Virus record (IMG/VR): IMGVR_UViG_3300044818_000014
Span: 1-48,871 of that record
DNA length: 48,871 nt
DNA from: a virus
Strand: one strand, 5' to 3'
The notes under the pieces are model-generated. The model worked only from the letters and a program-made list of their open reading frames with translations, had not been told where the DNA came from and ran no database searches. Positions within the stretch are counted from its first letter, which is position 1. Every line of letters begins with the position of its first letter. Shown here in pieces: positions 16,549 through 23,941 of this stretch. The position numbers and the translations under genes were made by a program.

Positions 16549-16767
16549 TCACCTGACGAGGTCGGCGAGCGGCACGTTGAGGGCGTCGGCTAAAAGCAGG
16601 AGATCTTCCAGGTTCGGCGCGCGGGTCGCGTACTCCCACCGGTGGATCGTGCGGTGGTCGCGGCCGACGAGGTGGCCGAGTTGGAGTTGGGTGAGTCCGG
16701 CCTCGATGCGTGCGGCGCGGAGGCGCTCCCCGATCTGCCGGCGCCGGGCGGGGACCCAGTCGGGCAT
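16549..16767 (-). CDS. XRE-type HTH regulator
   Basis: 72 residues from ATG 16767; a TTG at 16833 would give 94 residues but neither start has a convincing ribosome site. The helix-turn-helix covers LRAARIEAGLTQLQLGHLVG to DHRTIHRWEYATRAP, the classical Cro/CI-type XRE fold, with a short C-terminal helix and no effector domain. It is leftward, divergent from a possible tiny ORF at 16845. Targets unknown. Confidence 0.7.
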   Translation of the reverse strand: MPDWVPARRRQIGERLRAARIEAGLTQLQLGHLVGRDHRTIHRWEYATRAPNLEDLLLLADALNVPLADLVR

Positions 16768-16844
16768 GGGGTCGAGGGGCACCTGCCCCAGGTTGGAACG
16801 ATCATGGCTTGTTGTCTTTGCCTGGCCGGGCAAATTTAAGGATC

Positions 16845-16961
16845 ATGATGCGGGGTACGGAGGCTAAGCACCGCAACGGCCCTGTCGGCGGGGGCTGGCA
16901 TGCGGTACGGAAGCGGCCGGGCGGGCGTACGCGTCTCCGCCTTCCGGCCGTTAGACGCTAA
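16845..16961 (+). CDS. Possible tiny ORF (38 aa)
   Basis: Two ATGs (16845, 16848) follow AAGGA at 16838-16842. The product is Arg/Gly-rich and basic (KRPGGRTRLRLPAVRR). It is divergent from the XRE gene. It is small and compositionally biased, so it may not be a real gene. Confidence 0.3.
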   Translation: MMRGTEAKHRNGPVGGGWHAVRKRPGGRTRLRLPAVRR

Positions 16962-17024
16962 GACTCAGTCAAGGCGTCCCGCCCCGGGGGCTTCGGCTCC
17001 TGGGGCGGTCTACTTTGTACGCAC

Positions 17025-17059
17025 AGAGGCCCTCACCGACATTCCCGGTGAGGGCCTCT
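17025..17059 (+). terminator. Strong hairpin before att region
   Basis: A perfect 14-bp stem (AGAGGCCCTCACCG at 17025-17038 pairing with 17046-17059) with a 7-nt loop, followed by a short T/C stretch. It likely ends rightward transcription from the 15.7-16.9 kb genes. The stretch 16962-17223 otherwise holds no convincing gene. Confidence 0.6.
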
Positions 17060-17223
17060 TCCTGCGTGACCGGCCTCCCCGCCGGGACGCGCAGGCTATG
17101 AGAGGCGCGTCTCAGGCGCGCGTGGGGAGACGCACCTGCCCCTCTCACAGGCAGAACCCTACGTGGCGTTTGAACATAGTCCAGTCCCTCAAACGGGTGA
17201 GCCGAGCGCAGATTCTGTGGGGA

Positions 17224-17241
17224 TGTGGCATCCATGTGGCA
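17224..17241 (+). repeat. att arm repeat, left copy (TGTGGCATCCATGTGGCA)
   Basis: An 18-bp direct repeat identical to 17480-17497, on the far side of the tRNA-derived core from the integrase gene. It contains two GTGGCA units. Probable arm-type integrase binding site. Confidence 0.6.
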
Positions 17242-17253
17242 GTCGATCATGAA

Positions 17254-17287
17254 AGAGGCCTCTCGTTCGAATGAACGAGAGGCCTCT
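17254..17287 (-). terminator. Perfect 15-bp hairpin beside att core
   Basis: AGAGGCCTCTCGTTC at 17254-17268 pairs perfectly with 17273-17287 across a 4-nt loop. On the minus strand it is followed by TTTC. It stands downstream of the integrase gene and of the tRNA 3' half, and could terminate either. Confidence 0.65.
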
Positions 17288-17314
17288 CAACTCTCTGACC
17301 TGCTATGCAGGCAG

Positions 17315-17358
17315 TGCCCCCGGCAGGATTCGAACCTGCGACACCCGCTTTAGGAGAG
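17315..17358 (-). other. attachment-site core: 3' half of tRNA-Arg(CCU)
   Basis: Read on the minus strand, this is the anticodon loop CTCCTAA (anticodon CCT), the 3' anticodon strand AGCGG, a variable loop, a perfect T arm (GCAGG/CCTGC around TTCGAAT) and the acceptor strand CGGGGGC. The 5' half of a tRNA is missing: the bases preceding the loop (GTTCT) do not pair with AGCGG. This is the usual phage copy of a tRNA 3' end that restores the host gene on integration. The integrase gene begins 150 bp away. Confidence 0.8.
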
Positions 17359-17378
17359 AACGTAAGGCGATCATGAGC

Positions 17379-17472
17379 CTCAGTGAGGGGGATTCCGGTC
17401 CGATGAGCCCAGGATGGCGGAGGCGCGACCTGCACAAACGAGACTCAGTGAGTCTCAGTGAGGATCAATGAG
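17379..17472 (+). repeat. CTCAGTGAG direct repeats in att region
   Basis: CTCAGTGAG occurs at 17379-17387, 17444-17452 and 17454-17462, with a related ATCAATGAG at 17464-17472. They lie between the core and the integrase gene and are plausible excisionase or second-class arm sites. Confidence 0.5.
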
Positions 17473-17479
17473 GGGGTGT

Positions 17480-17510
17480 TGTGGCATCCATGTGGCATCC
17501 GCGTGGCATC
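17480..17510 (+). repeat. att arm repeat, right copy with extra GTGGCATC unit
   Basis: 17480-17497 repeats the left-arm 18-mer exactly; a third GTGGCATC unit follows at 17503-17510, just before the integrase stop. Probable arm-type integrase site. Confidence 0.6.
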
Positions 17511-17515
17511 GGGCC

Positions 17516-18799
17516 TCACACCACCCTCAACGTTCGAACACCCTCGGACTCCGGGGCCATCCGAGCGCGCACCTGCGCAGCCACGTCCTCAGGGCTGTGC
17601 TGGTAGATCCACGTGACCTTGGACCCCCGCTCATGGCCCATGACCGTCTGCGTGTCCTTCTCGTCGATCCCCAACTCCTTGAGCCAGGTGGCGAAGACAT
17701 GCCGGAGATCGTGCACCCGGGGCCACCACTCCAACCGGCCCGTCTCCCGGTTCTTCACCTTCCGCGCCAGCCCGGCCGCCTGGGTGGCCGGCAGCCACAC
17801 CCGGTGGAAGTTGTGCCGCGTGAGGGTGCCGCCCTGCGGACCGCGCCAGACCAACTCGTCCGGAACCAGGTCGTACGGATCGTCGCCGATCGGAGTCACC
17901 GTCTTCGGCGGCCGCCACCGGTCGACCATCTTCTGTACAGCCTCGGCTGCCTGCGGGGTGACGGGGACGGTGCGGAATCCCGCGACGCTCTTCGGCGCAT
18001 CCTTGCGGAACAGGCGCCCGTGGTCATCACTGAGCACTTCCTTCACCTTGAGGTGCTGAGCTTCCAAGTCCACGTTCTCCCACCGCAGACCGGTCGCCTC
18101 ACCCCACCGCATACCGGTGTGCTCGAGGAAGACGACCAACGGTTGGTAGTACATGGGGAGCCGCTCGACGATGAGTGCGACCTGCTCGCGGGTCGGCGGC
18201 CGAACGTCGTCCGGATGTTTGGCCGGCGCCTCGCCGATGTCCAAGTCCTGCGCCGGGTTGAAGGGGATGCGCTGGCCGTCTTTGACCGCGGCGCGCAGCA
18301 TCGAGTTGAGGACTTCGTGGACCTTCTTCCGTGTGTGGTACCCCTTCACCTCTTTCGTGATCCACGCTTGCAGCTCGATGTATTCGAGGTCGCACAGCTT
18401 CCACTCGCCCCACCTGGGCTTGATGTGGGCGTTCCAGTTGGACAGCTTCCTGTTCGTCGTCGTGACCGCGCGATCGGGCTGTGCCTCCCACCACTTCTCC
18501 CACCAGTCGGAGAGGGTGATCTGGCCGCGCTTGGGGTCGGAGTACGTTCGGCTGCGGACGCGGTCGCGCATCTTGTCGAGATGGGCACAGGCCGCGTCGT
18601 AGCCGCCCTGGTCGATGGGGAACGACTTCTGGTCCTGCTTGCCGGTCGGGCCCCTCCATCGGGCCTGCCAGCTTCCCTTGCAGTCCCGTCGGCGGTTGCG
18701 CTCGCCGTACTGTTCGGGCGGGTACTCCTCCATGCAGAGCTGGCATCCGCACGACTTCTGCCGCAGTTGCCGCGGGTTCTTCGAGGCCCTACGCCCCAT
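17516..18799 (-). CDS. int: Tyrosine site-specific integrase
   Basis: 427 residues, leftward, next to the att core. The catalytic set is visible: Arg in HTGMRWGEA (~230), His-x2-Arg in VHDLRH (~362-365), MGHERG, and the Tyr nucleophile in WIYQHS (~397). A SAM-like core-binding domain spans ~95-175. The N-terminal 60 residues are Cys-rich (CGCQLC and a further Cys) with basic residues, consistent with an arm-binding domain. It catalyses integration into the tRNA-Arg(CCU) gene, and excision with the excisionase. The start overlaps the upstream gene by 11 bp, so the two are probably co-transcribed. Confidence 0.95.
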   Translation of the reverse strand: MGRRASKNPRQLRQKSCGCQLCMEEYPPEQYGERNRRRDCKGSWQARWRGPTGKQDQKSFPIDQGGYDAACAHLDKMRDRVRSRTYSDPKRGQITLSDWWEKWWEAQPDRAVTTTNRKLSNWNAHIKPRWGEWKLCDLEYIELQAWITKEVKGYHTRKKVHEVLNSMLRAAVKDGQRIPFNPAQDLDIGEAPAKHPDDVRPPTREQVALIVERLPMYYQPLVVFLEHTGMRWGEATGLRWENVDLEAQHLKVKEVLSDDHGRLFRKDAPKSVAGFRTVPVTPQAAEAVQKMVDRWRPPKTVTPIGDDPYDLVPDELVWRGPQGGTLTRHNFHRVWLPATQAAGLARKVKNRETGRLEWWPRVHDLRHVFATWLKELGIDEKDTQTVMGHERGSKVTWIYQHSPEDVAAQVRARMAPESEGVRTLRVV

Positions 18800-19043
18800 G
18801 ACGACTCACCACCTGGTCTCCGCTCTCGCGCTGCTGAGGCACGTACGCGAGGAGCCGTACAGGGTCCCCGCAGAAACAGCGTGCACCGGAGGGGGGCTGC
18901 TCCACGGCGAGATCGGTGAGAACCCTACGAACGGCGCGGACGGCGTACACGCCTTCGAGATGCGCTGGAATCCTGATCAGGTTCCGGGTGTCGTCGTAGG
19001 GGCTGAAGGGCCAGGTGGAGACGTACTGAACACGGACACACAT
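18789..19043 (-). CDS. Small protein upstream of integrase
   Basis: 84 residues from ATG 19043, preceded by a G-rich stretch; the frame stays open to 19172 but the extra N-terminus looks unlike the rest. The protein contains PFSPYDDTRNLIRIPAHLEG and a Cys pair near the end. It overlaps the integrase start and is probably translationally coupled to it. Such genes often sit beside Streptomyces integrase genes; the role is unknown. Confidence 0.6.
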   Translation of the reverse strand: MCVRVQYVSTWPFSPYDDTRNLIRIPAHLEGVYAVRAVRRVLTDLAVEQPPSGARCFCGDPVRLLAYVPQQRESGDQVVSRHGA

Positions 19044-19158
19044 ATGCCGGACCCCCGGAACGCAGGCGACAGAGTAGAAGCCGTGGGGGAGGACATCGGC
19101 CGTGCGCCCGAAGGTACCCCCTGATTGTGGAATATGCGACCGTTCTACGCTTCTCCGT

Positions 19159-19172
19159 GTGCATAAATGCAC
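19159..19172. promoter_or_regulatory. 14-bp inverted repeat upstream of integrase operon
   Basis: GTGCATAAATGCAC is a perfect palindrome with 6-bp arms and an AA centre, upstream of the leftward integrase operon. It is a possible operator; no matching protein is identified. Confidence 0.4.
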
Positions 19173-19229
19173 GCAGTGTGAACGACCGTATTTGGGCCAG
19201 ACGTACGAGAGCCCTGGAAGGTTGTACGG

Positions 19230-19619
19230 CTAGCTCTGCTTCGTCCTGTTGGCTTCGCCGAGTGCCCGCATCTCGATCTCTTTGGCCCGCTGCTGCTCCT
19301 CGGTAAGCTCGCGGTAGTACTCCAGCACGCGAGCTTCCCTGTCGGGGTCGAGCCTGCCGGGTGTGCGGCGGCCGGCGGCCTTGAAGATCTCGTCCTCGGT
19401 GAAATCGGGGAAGGCCTTGTGGAGGGCGAGGAGATTGTCGCGGTTGGGCCCGCGCCCGGTTCCCCGGGTGCGGTTCGTCCAGGCGCTGACCGCGGCTGGG
19501 GAGACGCCGATGCGGCGCGCGATCTCGCTGCCGTTGACGTCGTGTTTCGACTTCAGACGGGCGAGTAGCTGCGCCAGGTCTTCGGTGCGCTCCTCATGCT
19601 CCACGGGCCAAGAGTGCAC
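19230..19619 (-). CDS. CI-like repressor, XRE HTH
   Basis: 129 residues, ATG at 19619. The HTH spans about residues 29-52 (GSEIARRIGVSPAAVSAWTN), followed by a helical acidic C-terminus (DREARVLEYYRELTEEQQRA) and no LexA-type peptidase motif. It lies divergent from the rightward early operon, the classic position of a phage immunity repressor. Inverted repeats at 19626-19653 and 19676-19695 precede it. It is probably induced other than by RecA-driven self-cleavage. Confidence 0.78.
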   Translation of the reverse strand: MHSWPVEHEERTEDLAQLLARLKSKHDVNGSEIARRIGVSPAAVSAWTNRTRGTGRGPNRDNLLALHKAFPDFTEDEIFKAAGRRTPGRLDPDREARVLEYYRELTEEQQRAKEIEMRALGEANRTKQS

Positions 19620-19625
19620 GCTGAC

Positions 19626-19653
19626 CTTCTACTTTCGCAAGTGAAAGTAGAAG
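19626..19653. promoter_or_regulatory. Operator-like inverted repeat upstream of repressor
   Basis: CTTCTACTTTC (19626-19636) and GAAAGTAGAAG (19643-19653) are perfect 11-bp arms with a 6-nt spacer, just upstream of the CI-like start. A second repeat, GCGTGAC-N6-GTCACGC, is at 19676-19695. Likely immunity-region operators. Confidence 0.6.
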
Positions 19654-19787
19654 CGTGGCGCGATGTGAGCGGGGCGCGTGACCTCCCCGTCACGCACCGG
19701 CGCAACCGGCATATGCCTAGAGGATAGAACACGCTTTCGAAGCGCGCCATCGACGTGCATAACTCACGGAAACTCACTCCAACACAC

Positions 19788-19823
19788 TTGACCTCACCGA
19801 CACTGACACAGTAGAAATGTGTC
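19788..19823 (+). promoter_or_regulatory. Rightward early promoter with inverted repeat
   Basis: TTGACC (19788-19793) and TAGAAA(T) (19812-19817) are 18 bp apart, a sigma-70-like pair. An inverted repeat GACACA-N7-TGTGTC (19805-19823) covers the -10 box, a good place for repressor binding. GACACAGTAGAAA recurs at 20137-20149 before the excisionase-like gene. Confidence 0.55.
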
Positions 19824-19875
19824 AACGGAAGCGGCCACCGAGTCGCCGAAGCCAACAACCGGCGTGAGGTCACAC

Positions 19876-20184
19876 ATGTCCAACCTGATCCGCAAGAGCG
19901 ACGGCCAGCCACTCAGAACCGCAATGAAGCGGCACGGCCTGTCAGCTCCCCAGCTCGCAGCCGCCACCAAGGGCGTGGATGCCGCCGGGCGCGGAATCAG
20001 CGCGGCCACCATCTACAAACTCGCCGGGACAGGTAAGGACGCCGCCGCCGCATGTCGGCTGCGCACCGCCTGGCTCCTCACCACGGCGATGGGTGAACCC
20101 CTCCAAGCGCACTTCGACATGCCCTCAGTTTCAACCGACACAGTAGAAAGGTCTACCCCCCATGGCGAGCAAGACCCTCGCTGA
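19876..20184 (+). CDS. Cro-like small HTH protein
   Basis: 102 residues; ATG at 19876 with GAGGT upstream is preferred because the promoter's -10 box overlaps the alternative GTG at 19819. The sequence SAPQLAAATKGVDAAGRGIS-ATIYKLAG resembles an XRE helix-turn-helix with an insertion. It is the first gene rightward of the repressor, where Cro-type antagonists are encoded. Its last 23 bases overlap the next gene. Confidence 0.7.
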   Translation: MSNLIRKSDGQPLRTAMKRHGLSAPQLAAATKGVDAAGRGISAATIYKLAGTGKDAAAACRLRTAWLLTTAMGEPLQAHFDMPSVSTDTVERSTPHGEQDPR

Positions 20185-20392
20185 TCGCATAGAGACGCTC
20201 CGCCCCACCGGGCTCTCCCCCCTCCTCAACACCGCCCAGCTCCAGGCCTACTACGGCGTCTCCAACTGGACCGTCAACGAGTGGGTCAAGGCCGGATGCC
20301 CGCTGGAGAGCACGCCGTTCCGCGGCCGGCGCTTCGACCTGGAGCGCGTGAAGGCCTGGATGTCGGCTCAGCAGCTTTCGCAGACCGCCTGA
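20162..20392 (+). CDS. Excisionase-like MerR/HTH_17 DNA-binding protein
   Basis: 76 residues. The core LLNTAQLQAYYGVSNWTVNEWVKAGCPLES with GRRFDLERVKAWM is the winged-helix pattern of AlpA/Xis-type HTH_17 proteins (helix-turn-helix, then a basic wing with arginines). Such proteins bend att DNA and direct the integrase towards excision. A copy of the GACACAGTAGAAA motif lies just upstream. A regulatory role is an alternative. Confidence 0.7.
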   Translation: MASKTLADRIETLRPTGLSPLLNTAQLQAYYGVSNWTVNEWVKAGCPLESTPFRGRRFDLERVKAWMSAQQLSQTA

Positions 20393-20476
20393 CCAACGAA
20401 AGCGGGGCCGCCCCGGATGCGCGTCCGGACCAGCCCCTCGCAACCCACTGAAGCAGAAAGCAAGGAGTGGATCGCG

Positions 20477-20878
20477 TTGAACGCATCATCTCAGACCCCG
20501 GACTCGACGATCAGAGTCCTCCCTTTCCAGCAGGCCCCGCTCCCTGACGCGGTGATGCAGCGCGTCCTCGCGCAGCAGGCGAACGCCCGGACCGTGGACT
20601 ACCTCATCGACAGCACGAACCTGCCGCACCCGGTGGTCATCCCGCGGGCGGAGTCGGTGCACGTGGTGGTCGCGGATGTCGACGACTTGGGTGAGTGGCT
20701 GGTCGCGTTGGGCGGTGAGATCCATGTGAGTCCCGCGTTCGAGGGCGTGGAGGTGTGGATGCTGCATGCCCGGACGGAGGCGAGTGAGGACGGGTCGTCG
20801 ACGCAGGTGTTGGTGTCGGTGCCGGTGCCGTCGGGTGAGCTGGTCATGGACTGGATTCGTGCGGCGGTGACCCGTTGA
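20477..20878 (+). CDS. Early protein of unknown function
   Basis: 133 residues from TTG 20477, chosen because AAGGAG at 20462-20467 sits 9 nt upstream; an ATG at 20417 has no ribosome site. It is a mixed alpha/beta protein with VEVWMLHARTEAS and repeated Val-rich strands, no membrane segment. It overlaps the next gene by TTGA. No family recognised. Confidence 0.65.
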   Translation: MNASSQTPDSTIRVLPFQQAPLPDAVMQRVLAQQANARTVDYLIDSTNLPHPVVIPRAESVHVVVADVDDLGEWLVALGGEIHVSPAFEGVEVWMLHARTEASEDGSSTQVLVSVPVPSGELVMDWIRAAVTR

Positions 20879-21432
20879 ACGCCCGGTCGGTGAACTCGGC
20901 GGCTGGCGTGGTCTTGGCCGCGTTGCAGCAGAACCGTACGGCTGCGGGTATCGCGTTGGCGTTGGACTCGGCGCAGATGTTGATGACGCCGGAGGTCGCG
21001 GCGGAACTGGCCGAGTTGCGGGCCCGGGATGCCGCTCTGCTGACCGTGATGGAGCGGGTTCGGAGCATGGCCTCCAGCGTCACCGACGCGGACGGCGTGC
21101 CGACGGCGCCCGGCTGCTCGGTGTGGGGGTTGCTGTCGGACCTGGCGACGGTGCGGGGGCTGAACCGGGCTCCGGAGCACAACCAGTGGAGTGGCGAGCC
21201 GTACCCGGCTGACGCGGATGACGCGACGTTCGCCGAGGGGGATTCGTATGCGCGGTTTGTTCTGCCGCCCGCGCCGGGGTCGTCCGTCGATGACGTGAGG
21301 CCGCAGGTGCGGAAGCTGCGAAGTCTGCTGGCTGGGCAGCGTGCGGCGGTGGAGGACCCGCATGAAGGGCCGCTCGCGCACAGGTACCTCGTGGGCCGGG
21401 ACCTGCCCGAGACGGGCGGCGCGCCGTGCTGA
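20875..21432 (+). CDS. Early protein of unknown function
   Basis: 185 residues from TTG 20875 in a TTGA overlap. Helical N-terminal part (AGIALALDSAQMLMTPEVAAE), then a Gly/Pro-rich acidic stretch. Soluble, no cysteine cluster except one Cys at the very end. Its tail overlaps the following membrane protein gene. Function unknown. Confidence 0.65.
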   Translation: MNARSVNSAAGVVLAALQQNRTAAGIALALDSAQMLMTPEVAAELAELRARDAALLTVMERVRSMASSVTDADGVPTAPGCSVWGLLSDLATVRGLNRAPEHNQWSGEPYPADADDATFAEGDSYARFVLPPAPGSSVDDVRPQVRKLRSLLAGQRAAVEDPHEGPLAHRYLVGRDLPETGGAPC

Positions 21433-21668
21433 CGACCGAAGTCATCGACGCGCTCGCCGACATGAGCGTCGAGCAGGCCGTGTTCCTCGCGGCCGGGCTG
21501 TTCGGCACGTCGCTGGTGCCGTTCTTCCTGTTCGTCGAGGCCGACCGCCTCACCCCTGTGTGGGTGTCTGAACTCCCTGCGCAGGCCGTCGAGATGCGTC
21601 GTCAGGCGGCTCTGACTGCGGCGGCTCTCCTGCTCATCCTCACCGCCCCGAAGGGGACCGCACGATGA
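21426..21668 (+). CDS. Small membrane protein
   Basis: 80 residues, GTG start overlapping the previous gene. Two hydrophobic segments (AVFLAAGLFGTSLVPFFLFV and ALTAAALLLILTA) suggest an inner-membrane hairpin. It is in the early operon with ATGA coupling to the next gene. Function unknown. Confidence 0.6.
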   Translation: MLTTEVIDALADMSVEQAVFLAAGLFGTSLVPFFLFVEADRLTPVWVSELPAQAVEMRRQAALTAAALLLILTAPKGTAR

Positions 21669-22096
21669 ACCACTCCTCGAAGCCTCAGCAGTCGATGAGC
21701 CTCGGCACGAACCACCTACACGGGGTGCTCCGCGTCGACCAGATCCGCACGGACACCCTGATGCAGCTCGTCGCCGGATGGGCCGAGCCGAAGACTCGCG
21801 ACGAGGTGCTCGACGCCCTCGACGAACTCGCCGACGTCGTCACCCGCGCCCGCCACGAGGGCGAGCTTGATGCGGCGATCGAGCAGGTCGAGGACGTCGC
21901 CGGGATGGACACGGCGCAGGTCGAGGTGCCCATTCCGGATGTGCGGCGTCTGCTGGCCGAACTCGCCGAGGTGAACCGGGTCCTGTCCCGCTTCTCGAAG
22001 GGCGCCTCGGAGATCAAGCATCCGGCGATGCGGGCCACGCGCCGTCATCTCACCGAGAACCCGCTGCCCACCCAGCAGGACCGGAGGGCGTCGTGA
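21665..22096 (+). CDS. Early helical protein, function unknown
   Basis: 143 residues, ATG in an ATGA overlap. Predominantly helical and acidic (EVLDALDELADVVTRARHEG; VRRLLAELAEVNRVLSRF), with coiled-coil character and a basic C-terminus. No enzymatic motif is visible. Confidence 0.65.
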   Translation: MNHSSKPQQSMSLGTNHLHGVLRVDQIRTDTLMQLVAGWAEPKTRDEVLDALDELADVVTRARHEGELDAAIEQVEDVAGMDTAQVEVPIPDVRRLLAELAEVNRVLSRFSKGASEIKHPAMRATRRHLTENPLPTQQDRRAS

Positions 22097-22593
22097 GCGA
22101 GAACTCCACCGCCCGCCACGTAATCGAGCACGCCCTGCACTCCTACTACGCCGACGGCGGCCAGGCGGACCAGGTGGTCCGCGTGCTCCTCCACAACTAC
22201 GACCATGCCCACCGCGCCGCCGTGCTCGCCGAGGCGAAGACCGAGGTCGTCGCGTGGCTGGTGAAGAAGGCCCGCGAGGGCACCCCGGTCGAGCACCTGG
22301 CGTCGAAGGTCCACCGCGGTGCGATCCGGGTCTTCCCCCACGCCGAACCGGAGAAGGCCACCGCTCCGGCGGCGACGGCCACTCCCGACTTCTTCCAGCC
22401 CGGACACACCTACAGCCGCGAGCACCACGGCCACCGCATCGAGTTCCGCGTCACCGCCATCGACACAAGCCCCGACGGCGAGCAGCGCCTCGCCCGCGGC
22501 TGGCGCACCGACGAGCACAGCGACTGGGAGCCCAGCGACTCCGACGACCTGTGCGGCTGGACCGACGTCACCGAGGCGGGTGAGCCGTCATGA
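22093..22593 (+). CDS. Early protein with C-terminal beta domain, unknown
   Basis: 166 residues, GTG start in an overlap. Residues ~1-80 are helical; ~95-160 are a compact beta-type segment (GHTYSREHHGHRIEFRVTAI; WEPSDSDDLCGWTDV) often found as a stand-alone module in Streptomyces phage proteins. Function unknown. Confidence 0.65.
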   Translation: MSENSTARHVIEHALHSYYADGGQADQVVRVLLHNYDHAHRAAVLAEAKTEVVAWLVKKAREGTPVEHLASKVHRGAIRVFPHAEPEKATAPAATATPDFFQPGHTYSREHHGHRIEFRVTAIDTSPDGEQRLARGWRTDEHSDWEPSDSDDLCGWTDVTEAGEPS

Positions 22594-23054
22594 CGGAGAC
22601 AACAATCCGCCGCGAGTACCTCCTCGCCGCCCTCCGACGCTTCGGCGGATCAGTCACCACCCAGCGGGCACTGAACATCTACGCCAAGTCACGCGAGTGG
22701 GCCACGGTCGGCAGGCACACCGCACGCCGCGACCTGCGGGACCTCGCTCGGCGCGCCTACCTCGTACCCGCCGAGCACCACGGGCGCCGCTTCTACCAGC
22801 TCAGCAGCGACCCCAGCCCTATGCACCCCACCGCGCGCGGGTCCCGGAAGGCCGTCTTGGAGGCGATCCAGACGGAGGGCGGCGAGTGGAGCACCGGCCG
22901 CATCAGGCACACGTGGCGGCAGCTCATCGGCACGCACGTACTCCGCTTCACCGCGCGCCGCTACCTCGCCGCTCTGCACCGGGACGGCCACCTCGACCGC
23001 CATGGCGACGGCACACCGCGCCGCTTCTACACCCTCGCGGGAGACACCCGATGA
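22590..23054 (+). CDS. Winged-helix-like early protein with duplicated halves
   Basis: 154 residues. Two related halves can be seen: a first with HTARRDLRDLARRAYLVP...GRRFYQLSS, and a second with FTARRYLAALHRDGHLDRHG...PRRFYTLAG. Each looks like a winged-helix DNA-binding unit (recognition helix with ARR, basic wing, terminal strand). It lies directly before the recombination genes and may regulate them or bind replication DNA; not a named family. Confidence 0.65.
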   Translation: MTETTIRREYLLAALRRFGGSVTTQRALNIYAKSREWATVGRHTARRDLRDLARRAYLVPAEHHGRRFYQLSSDPSPMHPTARGSRKAVLEAIQTEGGEWSTGRIRHTWRQLIGTHVLRFTARRYLAALHRDGHLDRHGDGTPRRFYTLAGDTR

Positions 23055-23941
23055 CGACCACCGTGCCGGCCGAGGTCACCACCTCGGCCGCCGGGCCCGC
23101 GCCCATCACCGAGCCCGGCATCTATCAGCTGAGCAACGAGGAGTACCACGCCCAGCGCGACAGCCTCTCCTCGTCCGGCGCCCGCATGCTCCTCCCCCCG
23201 TCCTGCCCCGCCCTGTTCCGGCACGCACAGGACACCCCGCCCGAGCCGAAGAAGACATTCGAGCTGGGCACCGCCGCGCACAAGCTCGTCCTCGGCGAAG
23301 GCCCCGACCTCATCCGAGTCGACGCGGAGAAGTGGACGACGAACGCCGTCAAGGCCGAAGTCGCCGCGATCCGCGACGAGGGCGGCATCCCGCTCAAGCC
23401 AGCCGAGTACGAGCAGGTCCACTCGATGGCCGACGCGCTGCGCCGCCACCCCATCGCCGCGGCCCTGTTCGACCCGGCCCGCGGGAAGCCGGAGCAGTCC
23501 CTGTTCTGGCGGGACCGGCCGACCGGCGTCATGCGCCGGGCCCGGTTCGACTGGCTGCCCGACGCCCGCTCAGGGCGGCTGATCATCCCCGACTACAAGA
23601 CGTGCCGCTCGGCCGAACCGCAGGCCCTGGCCCGCGCGGTGCAGGAGTTCGGCTACCACCAGCAAGACGACTGGTACCGAGCCGCCGCCCGCGCCCTCGA
23701 CCTCGCCGACGACAGCGCCGCGTTCGTCTTCGTCTGCCAGGAGAAGACCCCGCCCTACGTGGTGACGGTCGTCGAGATGGACGCCGAGGCCCGCCGTATC
23801 GGCGCCGCCCGCAACCGGCGCGCACTCGAAGTCTTCGCCGAGTGCACCGAGTCGGGCGTCTGGCCCGGCTACAGCGACGAGATCGCTTACCTCTCCCTGC
23901 CCGCGTGGGCCGCCAACCGTGACACCGAGGAGTACCTGTGA
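23051..23941 (+). CDS. RecE-like PD-(D/E)XK exonuclease
   Basis: 296 residues. The order GIYQLSNEEYHAQRDSLSSSG, then FELGTAAHKLVLGE, then D181 in IPDYKTC and the later GYHQQDDWY is that of the RecE C-terminal/DUF3799 family of PD-(D/E)XK nucleases. Such enzymes degrade one strand of double-stranded DNA to give 3' tails for annealing-type recombination. The adjacent downstream gene is a likely annealing partner. Confidence 0.85.
   Translation: MTTTVPAEVTTSAAGPAPITEPGIYQLSNEEYHAQRDSLSSSGARMLLPPSCPALFRHAQDTPPEPKKTFELGTAAHKLVLGEGPDLIRVDAEKWTTNAVKAEVAAIRDEGGIPLKPAEYEQVHSMADALRRHPIAAALFDPARGKPEQSLFWRDRPTGVMRRARFDWLPDARSGRLIIPDYKTCRSAEPQALARAVQEFGYHQQDDWYRAAARALDLADDSAAFVFVCQEKTPPYVVTVVEMDAEARRIGAARNRRALEVFAECTESGVWPGYSDEIAYLSLPAWAANRDTEEYL

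Noticed and set aside
17315-17360. Functional tRNA gene
   Set aside because: Only the anticodon loop to acceptor half is present; the 5' side does not pair, so it is an attachment core.
17468-18919. 483-aa plus-strand open frame over the integrase
   Set aside because: The opposite strand encodes a clear tyrosine integrase with all catalytic residues.
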